Source of the DNA: Chthonomonadaceae bacterium
GTDB taxonomy: Bacteria; Armatimonadota; Chthonomonadetes; Chthonomonadales; Chthonomonadaceae
Assembly (NCBI GenBank): GCA_027459665.1
Contig: DAIDHN010000038.1
Coordinates: 1-39,295 of the forward strand
Reading direction: 5' to 3'
DNA: 39,295 bases
Shown here piece after piece: positions 1-9,485 of this stretch. How positions within the stretch are numbered: position 1 is the stretch's first letter; each line of letters opens with the position of its first letter. The position numbers and the translations under genes were made by a program. The notes beneath the pieces were generated by a model, which saw nothing but the letters and a program-made list of their open reading frames with translations, did not search any database and was not told where the DNA came from.

Positions 1-101
1 AGCTTGAAGGCAGCTGTGTAGCGGCGCTGTTTGGGAGGAAGGGTCTCAAGTTCTGATGCGCTGCCAATGAAACGAGATGGGGTCTCAGGTTGATTATCCA
101 T
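1..101 (-). CDS. Transposase N-terminus, partial (runs off left edge)
   Basis: A leftward frame opens at an ATG (positions 101-99) and stays open to the window edge, giving 33 complete codons. Its last visible residues, around QRRYTAAFKL, resemble the opening of the helix-turn-helix domain of IS3/COG2963-type transposases, which typically carry a basic RRRYTAEFKL-like motif before the recognition helices. A near-consensus promoter lies just upstream (142-169), leaving a leader of about 35 bases. The ribosome binding site is weak (AAGG about 12 bases before the start). The family match rests on roughly ten residues, so the IS family is uncertain. The rest of the gene and both terminal inverted repeats are out of view or not identifiable. 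Confidence 0.5.
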   Translation of the reverse strand, partial: MDNQPETPSRFIGSASELETLPPKQRRYTAAFK

Positions 102-141
102 TCAGTGTCAAAACCTTTCTCGCCCAGCAAACAGTAGTCAT

Positions 142-169
142 AGTATAGTGTAGCATTTTATATTGGCAA
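142..169 (-). promoter_or_regulatory. Sigma70-type promoter for the leftward transposase
   Basis: Read on the minus strand, TTGCCA (164-169) and TATACT (142-147) are separated by 16 bases. Each hexamer differs from consensus at only one or two positions. Transcription would begin near position 135, about 35 bases before the transposase ATG. Confidence 0.55.
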
Positions 170-340
170 TTTGGGGGAGTGCCCATTGTCTCATATAGTT
201 TTTTACAAAAGCTGTTGCCCTGCCTGCACAAGCGCATCTTGTCAGGCAAAAATCAGCTTAACAGTCCACGGCGAGCAGCACTGTTGCAGCCGGCACCCTA
301 TAGCCCGATTGACAAAGCATCTTCGCGGCATGCTTCCAAG
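170..340. other. Intergenic stretch between transposase promoter and GH95 gene
   Basis: No convincing gene is seen here. The outer end of the insertion element should lie in or near this stretch, because a transposase promoter normally sits just inside the terminal inverted repeat. With only one end in view, the repeat and target duplication cannot be recognised. Just past the GH95 stop codon is a weak six-base hairpin on the minus strand (AAGCAT/ATGCTT, 315-337 region) with no T-run, so it is not called a terminator. Confidence 0.4.
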
Positions 341-2770
341 CTAATCGCTTTCCCCGGGCAGCAGCCGGTACAGGCTGCCGGCCTCAGCGAAAAACCCTGT
401 TTTACCTGCCCCCTGGTATTGTGCCGTACAGCGCTGCTCATTCAAAAACACCTGCAGGGGCGCTGTATAACGCACAGTACAGGCACCACTGTGCGCAGCG
501 GCGATTACTGCGCTGGTCAGCACGCCCTCTTTCCATTCCATATCTACCGTATACCCACCCCGTGCGCGCAACCCATGCACGCTGCCGCTTTGCCACGCAT
601 CGGGCAGGGCAGGCAGCAAATGCAGCGCACCGGCATGGCTTTGCAGCAGCATTTCTGCTATTCCTGCCGTGTACCCCCAGTTGCCATCCATCTGAAAAGG
701 CGGGTGAGCATTGAACAGATTGGGATAAAAGCCGCCTCCACTCCATGACAAACTGCTTTGGGGCGAGTATGGATGAAAAAGTGCGCGCATGAGGCGGTAA
801 GCATCGTTTCCCTGGTGCAGACGTGCATACAAATTGATCTTCCATGCCATGCTCCAGCCTGTCGCTTCATCCCCGCGCACTTCCATAAAGCGCCTGCTTG
901 CCGCGCACCATTCAGGCGTACTCTCAGGCGAAAACTCATCGCCGGGATGAAGCGGATACAAAGGCGACATGTGCCTGTGATGCGGGTCTTGCGGTACAAA
1001 TGGCCGGCTCCATTCAAGCAGTGCGCCATCGCTGCCGGCCTGATAAGGCATCAGGCGCGTCAAAGCGTCTTGCAAACGGCCGGCAAACTCTTCATCTGTA
1101 TCAAGCAGGGCAGATGCCTGTACACAAATGCCAAACAGATCACGCACTATGGCAGTATCCATGGTAGCAGATACAGAAGTGCATGCCGGCCTGCCATCTG
1201 GCGCAATAAACTCATGCTCAGGAGAAGTGGAAGGCGAAGTCACCAGTCGGCCCTCTGCATCCTCACTCAAAAAGGTAAGCAAAAACCGGGCGGCCTCTCG
1301 CAGTACAGGCCACACACGCTGCAAATAGGCGGCATCCGGCTGAAACTGGTAATGCTCCCACAAATGCCTGCACAGCCACGCGCCGCCCATTGGCCAGTTG
1401 GCCCAAACCGGGTAGCCCTGCCCGCCCCCCACCGCCTGTGTATGGCGCCACAAGTCTGAATTGTGATGCGCAGTCCACCCCTCCGCTCCGTACACCGTTC
1501 GCGCTGTTACCCGTCCTGTTTGCGCCAGCCCTTCTACAAACTCTATCAACGGCAAATGGCATTCAGGCAGCGCACAGGTTTCTGCCGGCCAGTAGTTCAT
1601 TTGCGTGTTTATATTTATGGTATAGTTGCTGCTCCAGGGCGGCACGGTCTCTTCATTCCATATCCCCTGCAGGTTCAGCGGCTGGGTTCCCGGGCGCGAG
1701 CCTGCAATCATCAGGTAGCGCCCATACTGAAAAAGCAATGTTTCCAACCCCTTGTCGGGCGTATGCGCCGCCTGCACCAGCCGTGCATCGGTAGGCAGAT
1801 GTGCTTTCGGGTCATCTCCCAGCGCCAGCTGCACCCTGTCAAAAAGGCTGCGGTGGTCATTCTCATGTTCTTTCAGCAGCTGCTCAAAAGAAGTCCCCCT
1901 GGCATATCCCATAGCCTCAGCCGCTGCAGCAGCGGGGTCGCCCCCCTTTGCGCCAGGCAGAAAACCGGCGTAACTCGAAGCCGCAGTAAAAACCAGGGTG
2001 GCAGCGCTGGCTCCGCGCACCCGTATACCATCTGCTTCAACCTTCGTCTCACCACCCTCTGCATGTACACAAAGCAAGCCTGCCCAGCGCAGGCTGGCAC
2101 TGCCCGGCTCCTGGTTGTAGCGTATCGGGTTCTCCGAGCGTACATAACTGGGGTCTGCCTGCTCAGGGCAAATCCCTTCCATGCAGCACACACCATTCTG
2201 CATCATGCTCAGCGTGTGCGGGTGTACAGAGTGCATGCTCACCCTAAAGCACACAGAACCTGGCACACTGGCAGCAATCCGAAGTACCAGCGCCCGGCGC
2301 GGATGTGTTATAAAACACTGCCTCAGCCAGCATATGCCCGCCTGTTCATAGTACACCTCACTCAGGCCGCGATCCAGGTGCAGCGCCCTGCAGTACCTCT
2401 CCGGCGGCGCATCGTTTTCCATTTCCAGCAAAATATCGCCCAAAGGCATATACGCCTGCGTATAAGGCCCCTGCAGCTGGCGGCAGAGCGCATCTGCCGC
2501 ATGGTACTCTTCCTGCTGCAGCAATTTGCGTATCTGAGGCAGCACTGCCGCCCCATCCGGGTCTTTTCCTGCCATCGGGTATCCAGACCAGAGCGTGTCT
2601 TCATTCAGGGCTATCCGCTCCTGCTTCCAGCCCCCAAACACCATGGCGCCCAGCCTGCCGTTCCCCAGCGGCAGCGCTTCCAGCCAGTGGCCGGCGGGCT
2701 GCAGGTAATGCATGCTCATGGCAGTAAGCGCCGGAAAAAGCAAAGCGTCAGGTTCTGGCATCACAGTCAT
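341..2770 (-). CDS. GH95 family alpha-L-fucosidase-like glycoside hydrolase
   Basis: The product is a predicted inverting glycoside hydrolase of family 95, which removes alpha-1,2-linked L-fucose (some members act on galactosides) from oligosaccharides. Family hallmarks occur in order: an N-terminal [13 protein letters not shown] block, [10 protein letters not shown], the catalytic-barrel [12 protein letters not shown] segment whose asparagines help activate water, [10 protein letters not shown] with the expected general-acid glutamate, and FQMDGNWG with the expected aspartate at about residue 695. At 809 residues it is full length. The frame extends 14 codons further upstream, to 2812, but ATG 2770 has a GGAG five bases away while the upstream ATG has none. 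No signal peptide is visible from this start, so the enzyme is probably cytoplasmic and would act on imported oligosaccharides. No transporter gene is adjacent. Substrate specificity is inferred from the family only. Confidence 0.9.
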   Translation of the reverse strand: MTVMPEPDALLFPALTAMSMHYLQPAGHWLEALPLGNGRLGAMVFGGWKQERIALNEDTLWSGYPMAGKDPDGAAVLPQIRKLLQQEEYHAADALCRQLQGPYTQAYMPLGDILLEMENDAPPERYCRALHLDRGLSEVYYEQAGICWLRQCFITHPRRALVLRIAASVPGSVCFRVSMHSVHPHTLSMMQNGVCCMEGICPEQADPSYVRSENPIRYNQEPGSASLRWAGLLCVHAEGGETKVEADGIRVRGASAATLVFTAASSYAGFLPGAKGGDPAAAAAEAMGYARGTSFEQLLKEHENDHRSLFDRVQLALGDDPKAHLPTDARLVQAAHTPDKGLETLLFQYGRYLMIAGSRPGTQPLNLQGIWNEETVPPWSSNYTININTQMNYWPAETCALPECHLPLIEFVEGLAQTGRVTARTVYGAEGWTAHHNSDLWRHTQAVGGGQGYPVWANWPMGGAWLCRHLWEHYQFQPDAAYLQRVWPVLREAARFLLTFLSEDAEGRLVTSPSTSPEHEFIAPDGRPACTSVSATMDTAIVRDLFGICVQASALLDTDEEFAGRLQDALTRLMPYQAGSDGALLEWSRPFVPQDPHHRHMSPLYPLHPGDEFSPESTPEWCAASRRFMEVRGDEATGWSMAWKINLYARLHQGNDAYRLMRALFHPYSPQSSLSWSGGGFYPNLFNAHPPFQMDGNWGYTAGIAEMLLQSHAGALHLLPALPDAWQSGSVHGLRARGGYTVDMEWKEGVLTSAVIAAAHSGACTVRYTAPLQVFLNEQRCTAQYQGAGKTGFFAEAGSLYRLLPGESD

Positions 2771-2961
2771 AAAAGCTCCATTCGGCGGGCAAAAGCCCTC
2801 TAGTGCATGCATGTTTTCTACGCAGTGTGCTCATACTCCTGCATCTTCTGCAGCACGCCAGGAGCGTGTAATTTCTTCTGCTGTGCATTGCCTGCGGCCT
2901 GTAAAAACTGCGGCACGCCATTTCAGGCATCCTGCTGAAACGCTTCATGCCGCTGCAAGTG

Positions 2962-2967
2962 TATAAT
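2962..2967 (+). promoter_or_regulatory. Possible -10 element for the M16 peptidase operon
   Basis: A perfect TATAAT lies 40 bases before the peptidase start, in the divergent gap between the GH95 gene and the peptidase. No good -35 hexamer is found at 16-18 bases upstream, so only the -10 element is called. Confidence 0.35.
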
Positions 2968-3007
2968 ACAAAGCAAAGAATACGCAAAGAAAGCGGAAAC
3001 TGTCTTT

Positions 3008-5914
3008 ATGAACACGCATGGTTTCGAACTCCTTAAGGAACAAAACATCCCGGAGATTCGCTCAATGGCTCGCCTCTTCCGTCACACAAAAACGGGTGCG
3101 CAGCTTCTTTCACTCACCAACGACGATGAAAACAAAAGCTTCGGCATCACATTCCTTACCCCGGTAAACAATTCCACAGGAATCGCTCACATCATGGAGC
3201 ATTCTGTGCTGTGCGGATCGCGCAAATATCCGGTAAAAGAACCTTTTATCGAATTGGCAAAAGGCTCGCTCAACACTTTTCTGAATGCATTCACTTATCC
3301 AGACCGCACCTGCTACCCTGTTGCCAGCCAAAATACGCAAGACCTGTATAACCTGATGGAAGTGTATCTTGATACTGTTTTTTATCCGCGTCTGCTGCCG
3401 CAAACCCTGCAGCAGGAGGGCTGGCACTACGAACTCGATGCACCCGATGAAGAAATGTGCTACCGCGGCGTTGTTTTCAATGAAATGAAAGGTGCATATG
3501 CCACCCCCGAAAATGCGCTGGACAACCTCATGAGCAGCGCGCTGTACCCCGATACCTTTTACAGCCAGGATTCTGGCGGCAACCCCCGCTTCATTCCAGA
3601 CCTTACCCAAACAGACTTTGAAGCATTTCACAAAGCCCATTATCATCCTTCCAACAGTCTTACAGTAATGTACGGAGACGACCCCGAAGCGAAGCGGCTG
3701 GAGATTTTGAACGAATGGTTCAACGAATTTGAGCCTGCCGCTCCTGTTGCCATGCCCCCCCTGCAGCAAACTTTCAGCGCACCGCGCAGGGTAAGCGGCA
3801 TCTATCCCGCCGGGCAGGAAAACGAAGGCAAGGCATATCTGGCTGTATCGTGGCTGCTTCCCCCCACCACCAGCACAGAAATTTACTATGCACTGGCTCT
3901 TTTAAGCAGCACTCTGCTGGGCAGCTCAGTTTCTCCATTGCACAAGGCATTGATGGATTCGGGGCTGGGCGAGGCGCTGGTTGCCAGCGGATCAGACACT
4001 ACTCTGCAGCAAATGACTTTTTCGGTGGGAATGCGCGGGGTAGACCCCCAAAACACAGAAAAGCTGGAAGCCCTCATTCTCGATACCCTGCGCGGCCTGG
4101 CAGACAAAGGCATCAGCCCCAACACGGTAGAAGCCGCTCTCAATACCATGGAGTTTCATCTGCGTGAAAACAATACAGGCTCTTTTCCACGCGGTTTGCT
4201 GTTTATGATCAACGCACTGGAAACCTGGTGTTACGGCGGCGACCCTCTTGCCCCCATTGCCTTTGAGAAGCCTTTGCAAACGATCAAAGAAAAACTGGCA
4301 CAGGGCCGCTACCTCGAAAACCTGATAGATACCCTGCTGCTGCAAAACTCGCACAGAGTAACCGTAGTGGTCACTCCAGACCCAGAAATGGATGCGCGCG
4401 AAGCTGCAGAAGAGCAGCAGAGGCTGGCAGAGGTGCGCGGTGCCATGAGCGACACAGAAATTGAAAGGATAATAGAACAGACCGAACAGCTGCGCGACAT
4501 GCAGGAAACACCCGACAGCCCGGAAGCGCTGGCCACGCTCCCCATGCTCACTCTCGCAGACATGAAGCGCGAGATAAAAATCACCCCGACACAGCATTTA
4601 AGCGTAGCGGGGGTCAATGTACTGTCGCATCCTCTGCACACCAGCGGGATACTCTACTTCGCGCTGGGAATGGATGCTCATTTGCTGCCGCCCGACTTGC
4701 TGCCTCTGCTGCCTCTTTTTGGGCGCAGCCTCACAGAGCTGGGCACCACCGAATCTGACCCGACTACTTTTCTTGAGCGCATTGGGCAGAAAACAGGAGG
4801 CATTGGCGCCAGCAGGATGTTCAGTTCGAGGTGTGGAAGCAGCGACTGCGCAGCCTGGCTGCTGCTGCAGGGCAAAGCCACGCAGCAGCACCTGCCCGAA
4901 TTGCTGCAGCTAATGCAAGAAGCCTTGCTGAAGGTGAACCTAGACAACCGCACGCGCTTGCTGCAAATGGCCCAGGAAGCAAAAGCAAGGCTGGAAGCGC
5001 GCCTGGCTCCATCCGGTTCGGGCGTGGTGCGCGGCAGACTGATGGCCTGCTTCAATGAAGCGGGCTGGGCCGGCGAAGTCACTACCGGGCTTGAATACCT
5101 CTTTTTTCTGCGAGCGCTTATACCGCAAATCGAAAATGAGTGGCCAGAGGTACTGCAAAAACTGGAGCAAATTCGCACTCTGCTGCTCAATCGCAATGCC
5201 ATGTGCGCCAACATCACAGCCGATGAGCATCTGCTGGAAGATTTTATGCCTCGCCTCTCTGAATTTCTCAATAGTCTGCCCGCCGGGCCGCTGCAAAAAC
5301 AGACCTGGCCCGGCGCACTGTCTGCACGCAGCCAGGGCTTTACCATCACCGGGCAGGTAAACCACGTAGGGCTGGCCGCCAATCTGTATGAGGCTGGCTA
5401 CCAGGAGCATGGCTCTGCTTTTGTAATTCAAAACTACCTCAATACCACATGGCTCTGGGAACGGGTAAGGCAGATGGGAGGAGCCTACGGCGCTTCCTGC
5501 AGCCTGGAACGCCTCAATGGAGTGTTCTGCTTCACCTCTTACCGCGACCCCAACATCAAGGCTACACTGGAAAACTTTCAGCAGGCGGCTGACTATCTGG
5601 GCAGCCTGCCCCTCGATGCTTCCGAACTGGAACGCGCCATCATCGGCGTGATTGGCGACCTGGACTCATATCAGCTGCCTGATGCACAAGGGTACAGTGC
5701 GCTGGTGCGTTATCTGTGCGGCGTTACAGACGAAGAAAGGCAGCGGGTGCGCAACGAGGTGCTGGCCACTACAGCTGAGCATTTCAGGCAGTTTGGCGAA
5801 CTGCTTGCCCGTGCAATGCCCCGCGGCCTGCAGGCAGTACTGGGGCCGGAAAGCGCAATTGAAACAGCAAACAGAGAGCTGCAAAACGGGTTTGAAGTGG
5901 TAAGGGTGCTTTGA
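3008..5914 (+). CDS. M16C family zinc metallopeptidase (presequence-protease type)
   Basis: This is a large M16C peptidase of the PreP/insulinase clan, which closes two halves around unstructured peptides and degrades them. The inverted zinc motif HIMEH (H61, E64, H65) and the distal ligand in the NEMKGAYATPENAL segment (E159) are intact, so the enzyme should be active. The surrounding text (HSVLCGSRKYPVKEPF, TYPDRTCYPVAS) is diagnostic for the M16C branch. Its 968 residues match the usual length of about 970, including the M16C-associated middle domain and inactive second half. No signal peptide is present, suggesting a cytoplasmic enzyme. The ribosome site is weak (AAGCGGAAA). It is the first gene of a coupled trio: its stop codon overlaps the cytidylate kinase start. 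A functional link to that kinase is not obvious. Confidence 0.92.
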   Translation: MNTHGFELLKEQNIPEIRSMARLFRHTKTGAQLLSLTNDDENKSFGITFLTPVNNSTGIAHIMEHSVLCGSRKYPVKEPFIELAKGSLNTFLNAFTYPDRTCYPVASQNTQDLYNLMEVYLDTVFYPRLLPQTLQQEGWHYELDAPDEEMCYRGVVFNEMKGAYATPENALDNLMSSALYPDTFYSQDSGGNPRFIPDLTQTDFEAFHKAHYHPSNSLTVMYGDDPEAKRLEILNEWFNEFEPAAPVAMPPLQQTFSAPRRVSGIYPAGQENEGKAYLAVSWLLPPTTSTEIYYALALLSSTLLGSSVSPLHKALMDSGLGEALVASGSDTTLQQMTFSVGMRGVDPQNTEKLEALILDTLRGLADKGISPNTVEAALNTMEFHLRENNTGSFPRGLLFMINALETWCYGGDPLAPIAFEKPLQTIKEKLAQGRYLENLIDTLLLQNSHRVTVVVTPDPEMDAREAAEEQQRLAEVRGAMSDTEIERIIEQTEQLRDMQETPDSPEALATLPMLTLADMKREIKITPTQHLSVAGVNVLSHPLHTSGILYFALGMDAHLLPPDLLPLLPLFGRSLTELGTTESDPTTFLERIGQKTGGIGASRMFSSRCGSSDCAAWLLLQGKATQQHLPELLQLMQEALLKVNLDNRTRLLQMAQEAKARLEARLAPSGSGVVRGRLMACFNEAGWAGEVTTGLEYLFFLRALIPQIENEWPEVLQKLEQIRTLLLNRNAMCANITADEHLLEDFMPRLSEFLNSLPAGPLQKQTWPGALSARSQGFTITGQVNHVGLAANLYEAGYQEHGSAFVIQNYLNTTWLWERVRQMGGAYGASCSLERLNGVFCFTSYRDPNIKATLENFQQAADYLGSLPLDASELERAIIGVIGDLDSYQLPDAQGYSALVRYLCGVTDEERQRVRNEVLATTAEHFRQFGELLARAMPRGLQAVLGPESAIETANRELQNGFEVVRVL

Positions 5915-6597
5915 ACCGCATTGTCGCGATAGATGGTCCGGCAGGGGCAGGCAAAAGCACGGCGGCACGGCGCACTGCCCTGGCTCTAAACATGGCTTAC
6001 CTTGATACGGGCGGCATGTACAGAGCCATAGCCTGGCTTGCTGCCAGCAGAAAAGTTGACCATGGCAGCGAAGCGGAACTGGCGTGCCTCACCCGCTCTA
6101 TGCGGCTTGAAATGGGGCCGCTCACAAAAGAAGGCGCTCAGCGCATTGAGGTGGAGGGCACAGAGGTCACTCTTGCCCTTCGCACCCCGGCTGTAACACA
6201 GCTCTCGTCGCAAATTTCCGCACTGCCTGCAGTGCGCAGAGAAGCAGTGCAGCGACAGAGAGCGCTCGCCCTGCAGCACCCGGAAGGCGCTGTGCTGGAA
6301 GGGCGAGATATAGGAACAGCGGTGTTTCCAGATGCCGCAGTAAAAATATTCCTCACTGCTTCGCCCAAAGTTCGCGCACAAAGAAGACTGGCAGAAATGC
6401 ATGCGAAGGGCATAGAAACCACCCTGCAAGAGGTGTTGCGGGCGCAAAGCGAGAGAGACCTGCGCGACAGCACCCGCGACGCCTCTCCACTGCATCCCGC
6501 CCCTGATGCAGAAATCATTTCTACAGATACGCTGGATATGGAGGCAGTAGTACAAAAAATACTGCAAATATGCCGCAGTAAACTCGACATCTCATGA
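5911..6597 (+). CDS. cmk: Cytidylate kinase
   Basis: This enzyme phosphorylates CMP and dCMP with ATP in the cytoplasm, feeding CTP and dCTP pools. The P-loop GPAGAGKST lies at residues 9-17. The NMP-binding segment AYLDTGGMYRAIAW and the Cmk signature EGRDIGTAVFPDA both follow, with the arginine-rich lid (RAQRRLAEM) after that. The length of 228 residues is normal. Translation starts at TTG 5911, which overlaps the peptidase TGA in a TTGA tetranucleotide; an AAGGGTG ribosome site precedes it, so translation is likely coupled. The gene overlaps plsC by four bases at its other end. The cmk-plsC pairing is a common bacterial arrangement. Confidence 0.95.
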   Translation: MNRIVAIDGPAGAGKSTAARRTALALNMAYLDTGGMYRAIAWLAASRKVDHGSEAELACLTRSMRLEMGPLTKEGAQRIEVEGTEVTLALRTPAVTQLSSQISALPAVRREAVQRQRALALQHPEGAVLEGRDIGTAVFPDAAVKIFLTASPKVRAQRRLAEMHAKGIETTLQEVLRAQSERDLRDSTRDASPLHPAPDAEIISTDTLDMEAVVQKILQICRSKLDIS

Positions 6598-7283
6598 AAC
6601 AGAGTTCTTCCACTTCCTACACTACCGGGCAAAAAATAACCCGCACGCTCTGGATTACAGCCCTGCGCATTTTCTTCAAAACCATGGGCCGGTACAAAAT
6701 TGTGGGTGCAGAAAACATACCGGCCGAAGGCGCGCTCATTTTTGCCGGCAACCATGTATCTAACCTCGACCCCATTTTTGGCTGGATGGCTATCTCGCCG
6801 TACCGGCATGTACACGGCATTGCCAAAGAGGAATTGTGGAAGAACCCGCTTTTTTCTTACCTTATGAACGCCATGGGGTGCATTCCTGTAAAAAGGGGCG
6901 CATCCGACCGATCCATGCTGCGCACCGCGCTGCATGTGCTGAGCCAGGGAGACTGTACCGGAATTTTCCCCGAGGGTACGCGCAGCAGAAACGGAATGCT
7001 GCAACAGGCGCAGCCTGGCCTCGCGCTTATCGCTGCAAAAAGCGGTGCGACTGTGGTGCCGGTAGGCATTGTGGGCACATACAATATGATGCCGCCCGGC
7101 CGCAAGTTTCCCCGCCCGGCAAAACTTGTGCTGGCATTTGGCAGGCCGCTCTGTTTTCCGCCCGATGCCCCCCGCCAGCAAATTCTCGATGACACCATGG
7201 CAGCCATTGCATGCCTGCTTCAGCAAAACGGCTGGCCAGAAGCTCTGCCTGCTGCCGCAGATTCGCCTTCACCGCAAACGTAA
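6594..7283 (+). CDS. plsC: 1-acyl-sn-glycerol-3-phosphate acyltransferase family protein
   Basis: This acyltransferase is expected to acylate lysophosphatidic acid to phosphatidic acid at the inner membrane, a core step of phospholipid synthesis. The catalytic block I, NHVSNLD, spans residues 53-59 with the essential H54 and D59. Block III, FPEGTRS, which binds the glycerol phosphate, begins at residue 125, and block IV-like VPVGIVG follows. A short hydrophobic N-terminal helix precedes the catalytic core. The start overlaps the cmk stop as ATGA, so the two are translationally coupled. The acyl donor (acyl-ACP or acyl-CoA) and exact lysolipid cannot be read from the sequence. Confidence 0.88.
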   Translation: MKQSSSTSYTTGQKITRTLWITALRIFFKTMGRYKIVGAENIPAEGALIFAGNHVSNLDPIFGWMAISPYRHVHGIAKEELWKNPLFSYLMNAMGCIPVKRGASDRSMLRTALHVLSQGDCTGIFPEGTRSRNGMLQQAQPGLALIAAKSGATVVPVGIVGTYNMMPPGRKFPRPAKLVLAFGRPLCFPPDAPRQQILDDTMAAIACLLQQNGWPEALPAAADSPSPQT

Positions 7284-7313
7284 AAAACCCGCGCCTTTTT
7301 ACAAAGGCGCGGG
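7282..7313 (-). terminator. Intrinsic terminator of the DUF2325-like gene
   Basis: An 11-base perfect stem (7288-7298 with 7303-7313, loop TTAC) is followed on the minus strand by six T residues (A-run 7282-7287 on the plus strand). The T-run favours the leftward transcript. The stem may also slow the rightward plsC transcript, which has no T-run there. Confidence 0.85.
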
Positions 7314-7337
7314 CAAAAGCAATGCGCTTTCAGTACA

Positions 7338-9161
7338 TTACGCAGTGACTGCAGTGCGTGTGGCCAATATAGCTGTTGCAAGCCGTTTCAATGGGAACAC
7401 GCCAGGCACCTGCACAAATGGCTTGCCGCTCTGAAGGCATATATTCTCTGCGCCATGCCAGTCTTTGCGGCTGAAGCGTGTAGCCAAAACCACCATGTCG
7501 CAGCCCGCAATTGCAGCATCAAAGCGAGAAAGCGTGTCTGCTGTAGTAAGCGGCGGCCAGATAATCTCGCAGTCAAACACTTCCCGCAAACGTGCCATGC
7601 CGGCATCGCTTTTCAGGTCGCCCAGTATCAAAACACGCTGGTTGCGCGTCACCGTCAGGGCTTCCTGCAACAGGTCTGCAATCTCCTTCAGGCTCTCCGC
7701 ATCATCTACCGGCGCAGGGTCGAGCCGGTTGGCGCGCAGGCGGCCTTCCCAGTCCAGCTGAATTTCCCGCACGGTATCGCGAAAACGGTCATCGCCTTCC
7801 AGCATGGCAGACCAGGGTAAAAGCGATGCGCGCAAACGCGGGTCAGAAGCCGGTGTGCCTGCCTGTTTGGTTTGCAAAACCGCTTCCGCCAGTTTTTCGC
7901 TGTCTTCTGCAAAGTTTTCTCCAAAGCAAGGGTCTTCGGTAAGCTCTACCAAATGCTCTACCGCCTGGCCTCTGCCTTCTGCAGCTGCCAGCGGAGCACG
8001 CGCCTGATCCCAGGCGGCATCCAGTCTGCTTGCCTTGTCGACCAGTTCGGCAATGGGTACTTTGGGGCGCAGGCTGAACAAATAGCACTGCGCTTCCCTG
8101 GCCCACACGCGCAGATCATCAAACAGTTTTTGCTGAAACGGGTCGCGGGCGTTGATGCGAAACAGAAGCCGGTTGAAACGCTGCTGAATGGCAGCCACTG
8201 CCTCAGCAAGAGGCTGTACATCCTGCACGGTAAGCCGCTCGCGATTCTCTACCCACCACTCAAAAGCCTCCTGGGCACGGGCTGTTTCCTCATGCCTTTC
8301 GGCAAGCTCTCCCCACTGAAAGGCAGTAGGCCGCGGTTCGATGTCGTACTGAAGGGTTACGGTGTATTCTTCATCTCCCCCTTCTTCCCGAATGCGTTCC
8401 AGGTCTGTCTTCAATTCCGTTACTTCCGCAATTTCCGTATCGCCACCCTCTTCTTCCAGCCTTCTCATGCGGCAGGCTATAGCGCGAAGCCGAAGTGCAT
8501 TCGGAATATGCAGCTCGCCGTTTTCCCGCTTGACGGGGTTTTCTACAATCCAGGTCTTCAGTTCTTCCCGCATGCGAATGGCATCTGCCTCAATATCCAC
8601 CAGAGGGCGCATAGGCTGCCGCGGCAGACGGGCTGCCGGGTCTTCAGGCCTGGGGGCAAATACTGAAGGCTGTGAGGCAATTTGCGACAGGCCGCTCGCC
8701 GGCGCCGAAATAACAGGCATGGCAAGCTGGCGCGGCTGGCTGATCTCTGCTGTAAACACAGGCGCCGCTGCCTGAGGAGAAACCGCAGGACGCTGCTGAA
8801 TCTGCTGCACTGTCGCCCAGTTTGCACCTGCACCCTGCGGGGCAGACTGCGAAAGAGACTCAAGCAGCTCGCGCACTGCCACACGCACCTGCCAAAGTTC
8901 GTTGTACAGGGTATTGTCTTCTACAGCGCGGGCTGTTTGCAGCAAACGGGTAAGCCGCTCATAAGCTGACCGCAAGAAATGATTGCGCTGAACAGCATAT
9001 TCGGCCAGCCTGTTTTGCACTTGTAAACAGTAGGCATCAAATGCCTCCTGAGAACGCAGGGGAGAGCCTTCTGAACGTGGGGAGGGTTCTGAAGTACGCG
9101 TTGCATCCTGACTCTGAGGGGCGGAAATGGGGCGGTAAGCCCCGTAATCTGCTTCCGACAT
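7338..9161 (-). CDS. Hypothetical helical protein with C-terminal DUF2325-like domain
   Basis: The function is not recognised. The 607-residue product has an N-terminal helical segment (about residues 40-105), a Pro/Ala/Gln-rich linker (about 105-195), and a long acidic, mostly helical middle rich in Arg and Glu (about 195-500). The final 99 residues form a compact alpha/beta domain starting RVLILGDLKSDAGMARL, with a later AGCDMVVLATRFSRKDW strand. That strand pattern resembles DUF2325 (PF10087), a small Rossmann-like domain of unknown function. No signal peptide or membrane segment is seen, so it is probably cytoplasmic. An AGGAG lies 11 bases before the ATG. It has its own promoter and terminator, so it appears monocistronic. 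Confidence 0.7.
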   Translation of the reverse strand: MSEADYGAYRPISAPQSQDATRTSEPSPRSEGSPLRSQEAFDAYCLQVQNRLAEYAVQRNHFLRSAYERLTRLLQTARAVEDNTLYNELWQVRVAVRELLESLSQSAPQGAGANWATVQQIQQRPAVSPQAAAPVFTAEISQPRQLAMPVISAPASGLSQIASQPSVFAPRPEDPAARLPRQPMRPLVDIEADAIRMREELKTWIVENPVKRENGELHIPNALRLRAIACRMRRLEEEGGDTEIAEVTELKTDLERIREEGGDEEYTVTLQYDIEPRPTAFQWGELAERHEETARAQEAFEWWVENRERLTVQDVQPLAEAVAAIQQRFNRLLFRINARDPFQQKLFDDLRVWAREAQCYLFSLRPKVPIAELVDKASRLDAAWDQARAPLAAAEGRGQAVEHLVELTEDPCFGENFAEDSEKLAEAVLQTKQAGTPASDPRLRASLLPWSAMLEGDDRFRDTVREIQLDWEGRLRANRLDPAPVDDAESLKEIADLLQEALTVTRNQRVLILGDLKSDAGMARLREVFDCEIIWPPLTTADTLSRFDAAIAGCDMVVLATRFSRKDWHGAENICLQSGKPFVQVPGVFPLKRLATAILATRTAVTA

Positions 9162-9320
9162 AAAATGGATATCTCCTGATCGATTGGTCTAACCGGTCAC
9201 TGATGTGAAACTGCCTTGCTTTTACAGACAGGGAAGGGGAACATCGAGCGACAGTTTGGTGCAATTATCCCTGAAAACGCCTGTTCAACAATAATGGAGG
9301 CGCATGCAGATCAACACTCT

Positions 9321-9350
9321 ATTTTAGCACGGTTTCCTCTCTGCTGTAAA
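9321..9350 (-). promoter_or_regulatory. Extended sigma70 promoter for the DUF2325-like gene
   Basis: On the minus strand, TTTACA (9345-9350) and TAAAAT (9321-9326) are 18 bases apart, and a TGC immediately before the -10 makes it an extended -10. Transcription would start near 9313, giving an untranslated leader of about 150 bases before the gene at 9161. The rest of the 324-base gap to phosphoketolase (9162-9485) shows no gene. Confidence 0.6.
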
Positions 9351-9485
9351 CTATCAGAAACACTGTTTCTGCAACAGATGTTTTTTCTCCTGCTTTTCAG
9401 AAAAAAAAACATATGCTTCTGTTTCAATTCAACTGGTCTTATTACCAAAAACTGCAGGAGCAGCGCCTTTTTCCCCTCTGTAGTA

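Noticed and set aside
41-91. Imperfect 12-base direct repeat GGGTCTCA(A/G)GTT at 41-52 and 80-91
   Set aside because: Both copies lie in the transposase frame and only two copies are seen, so chance is sufficient.
1463-2803. 446-codon plus-strand open frame opposite the GH95 gene
   Set aside because: It is antisense to conserved GH95 motifs and has no credible start signal or domain.
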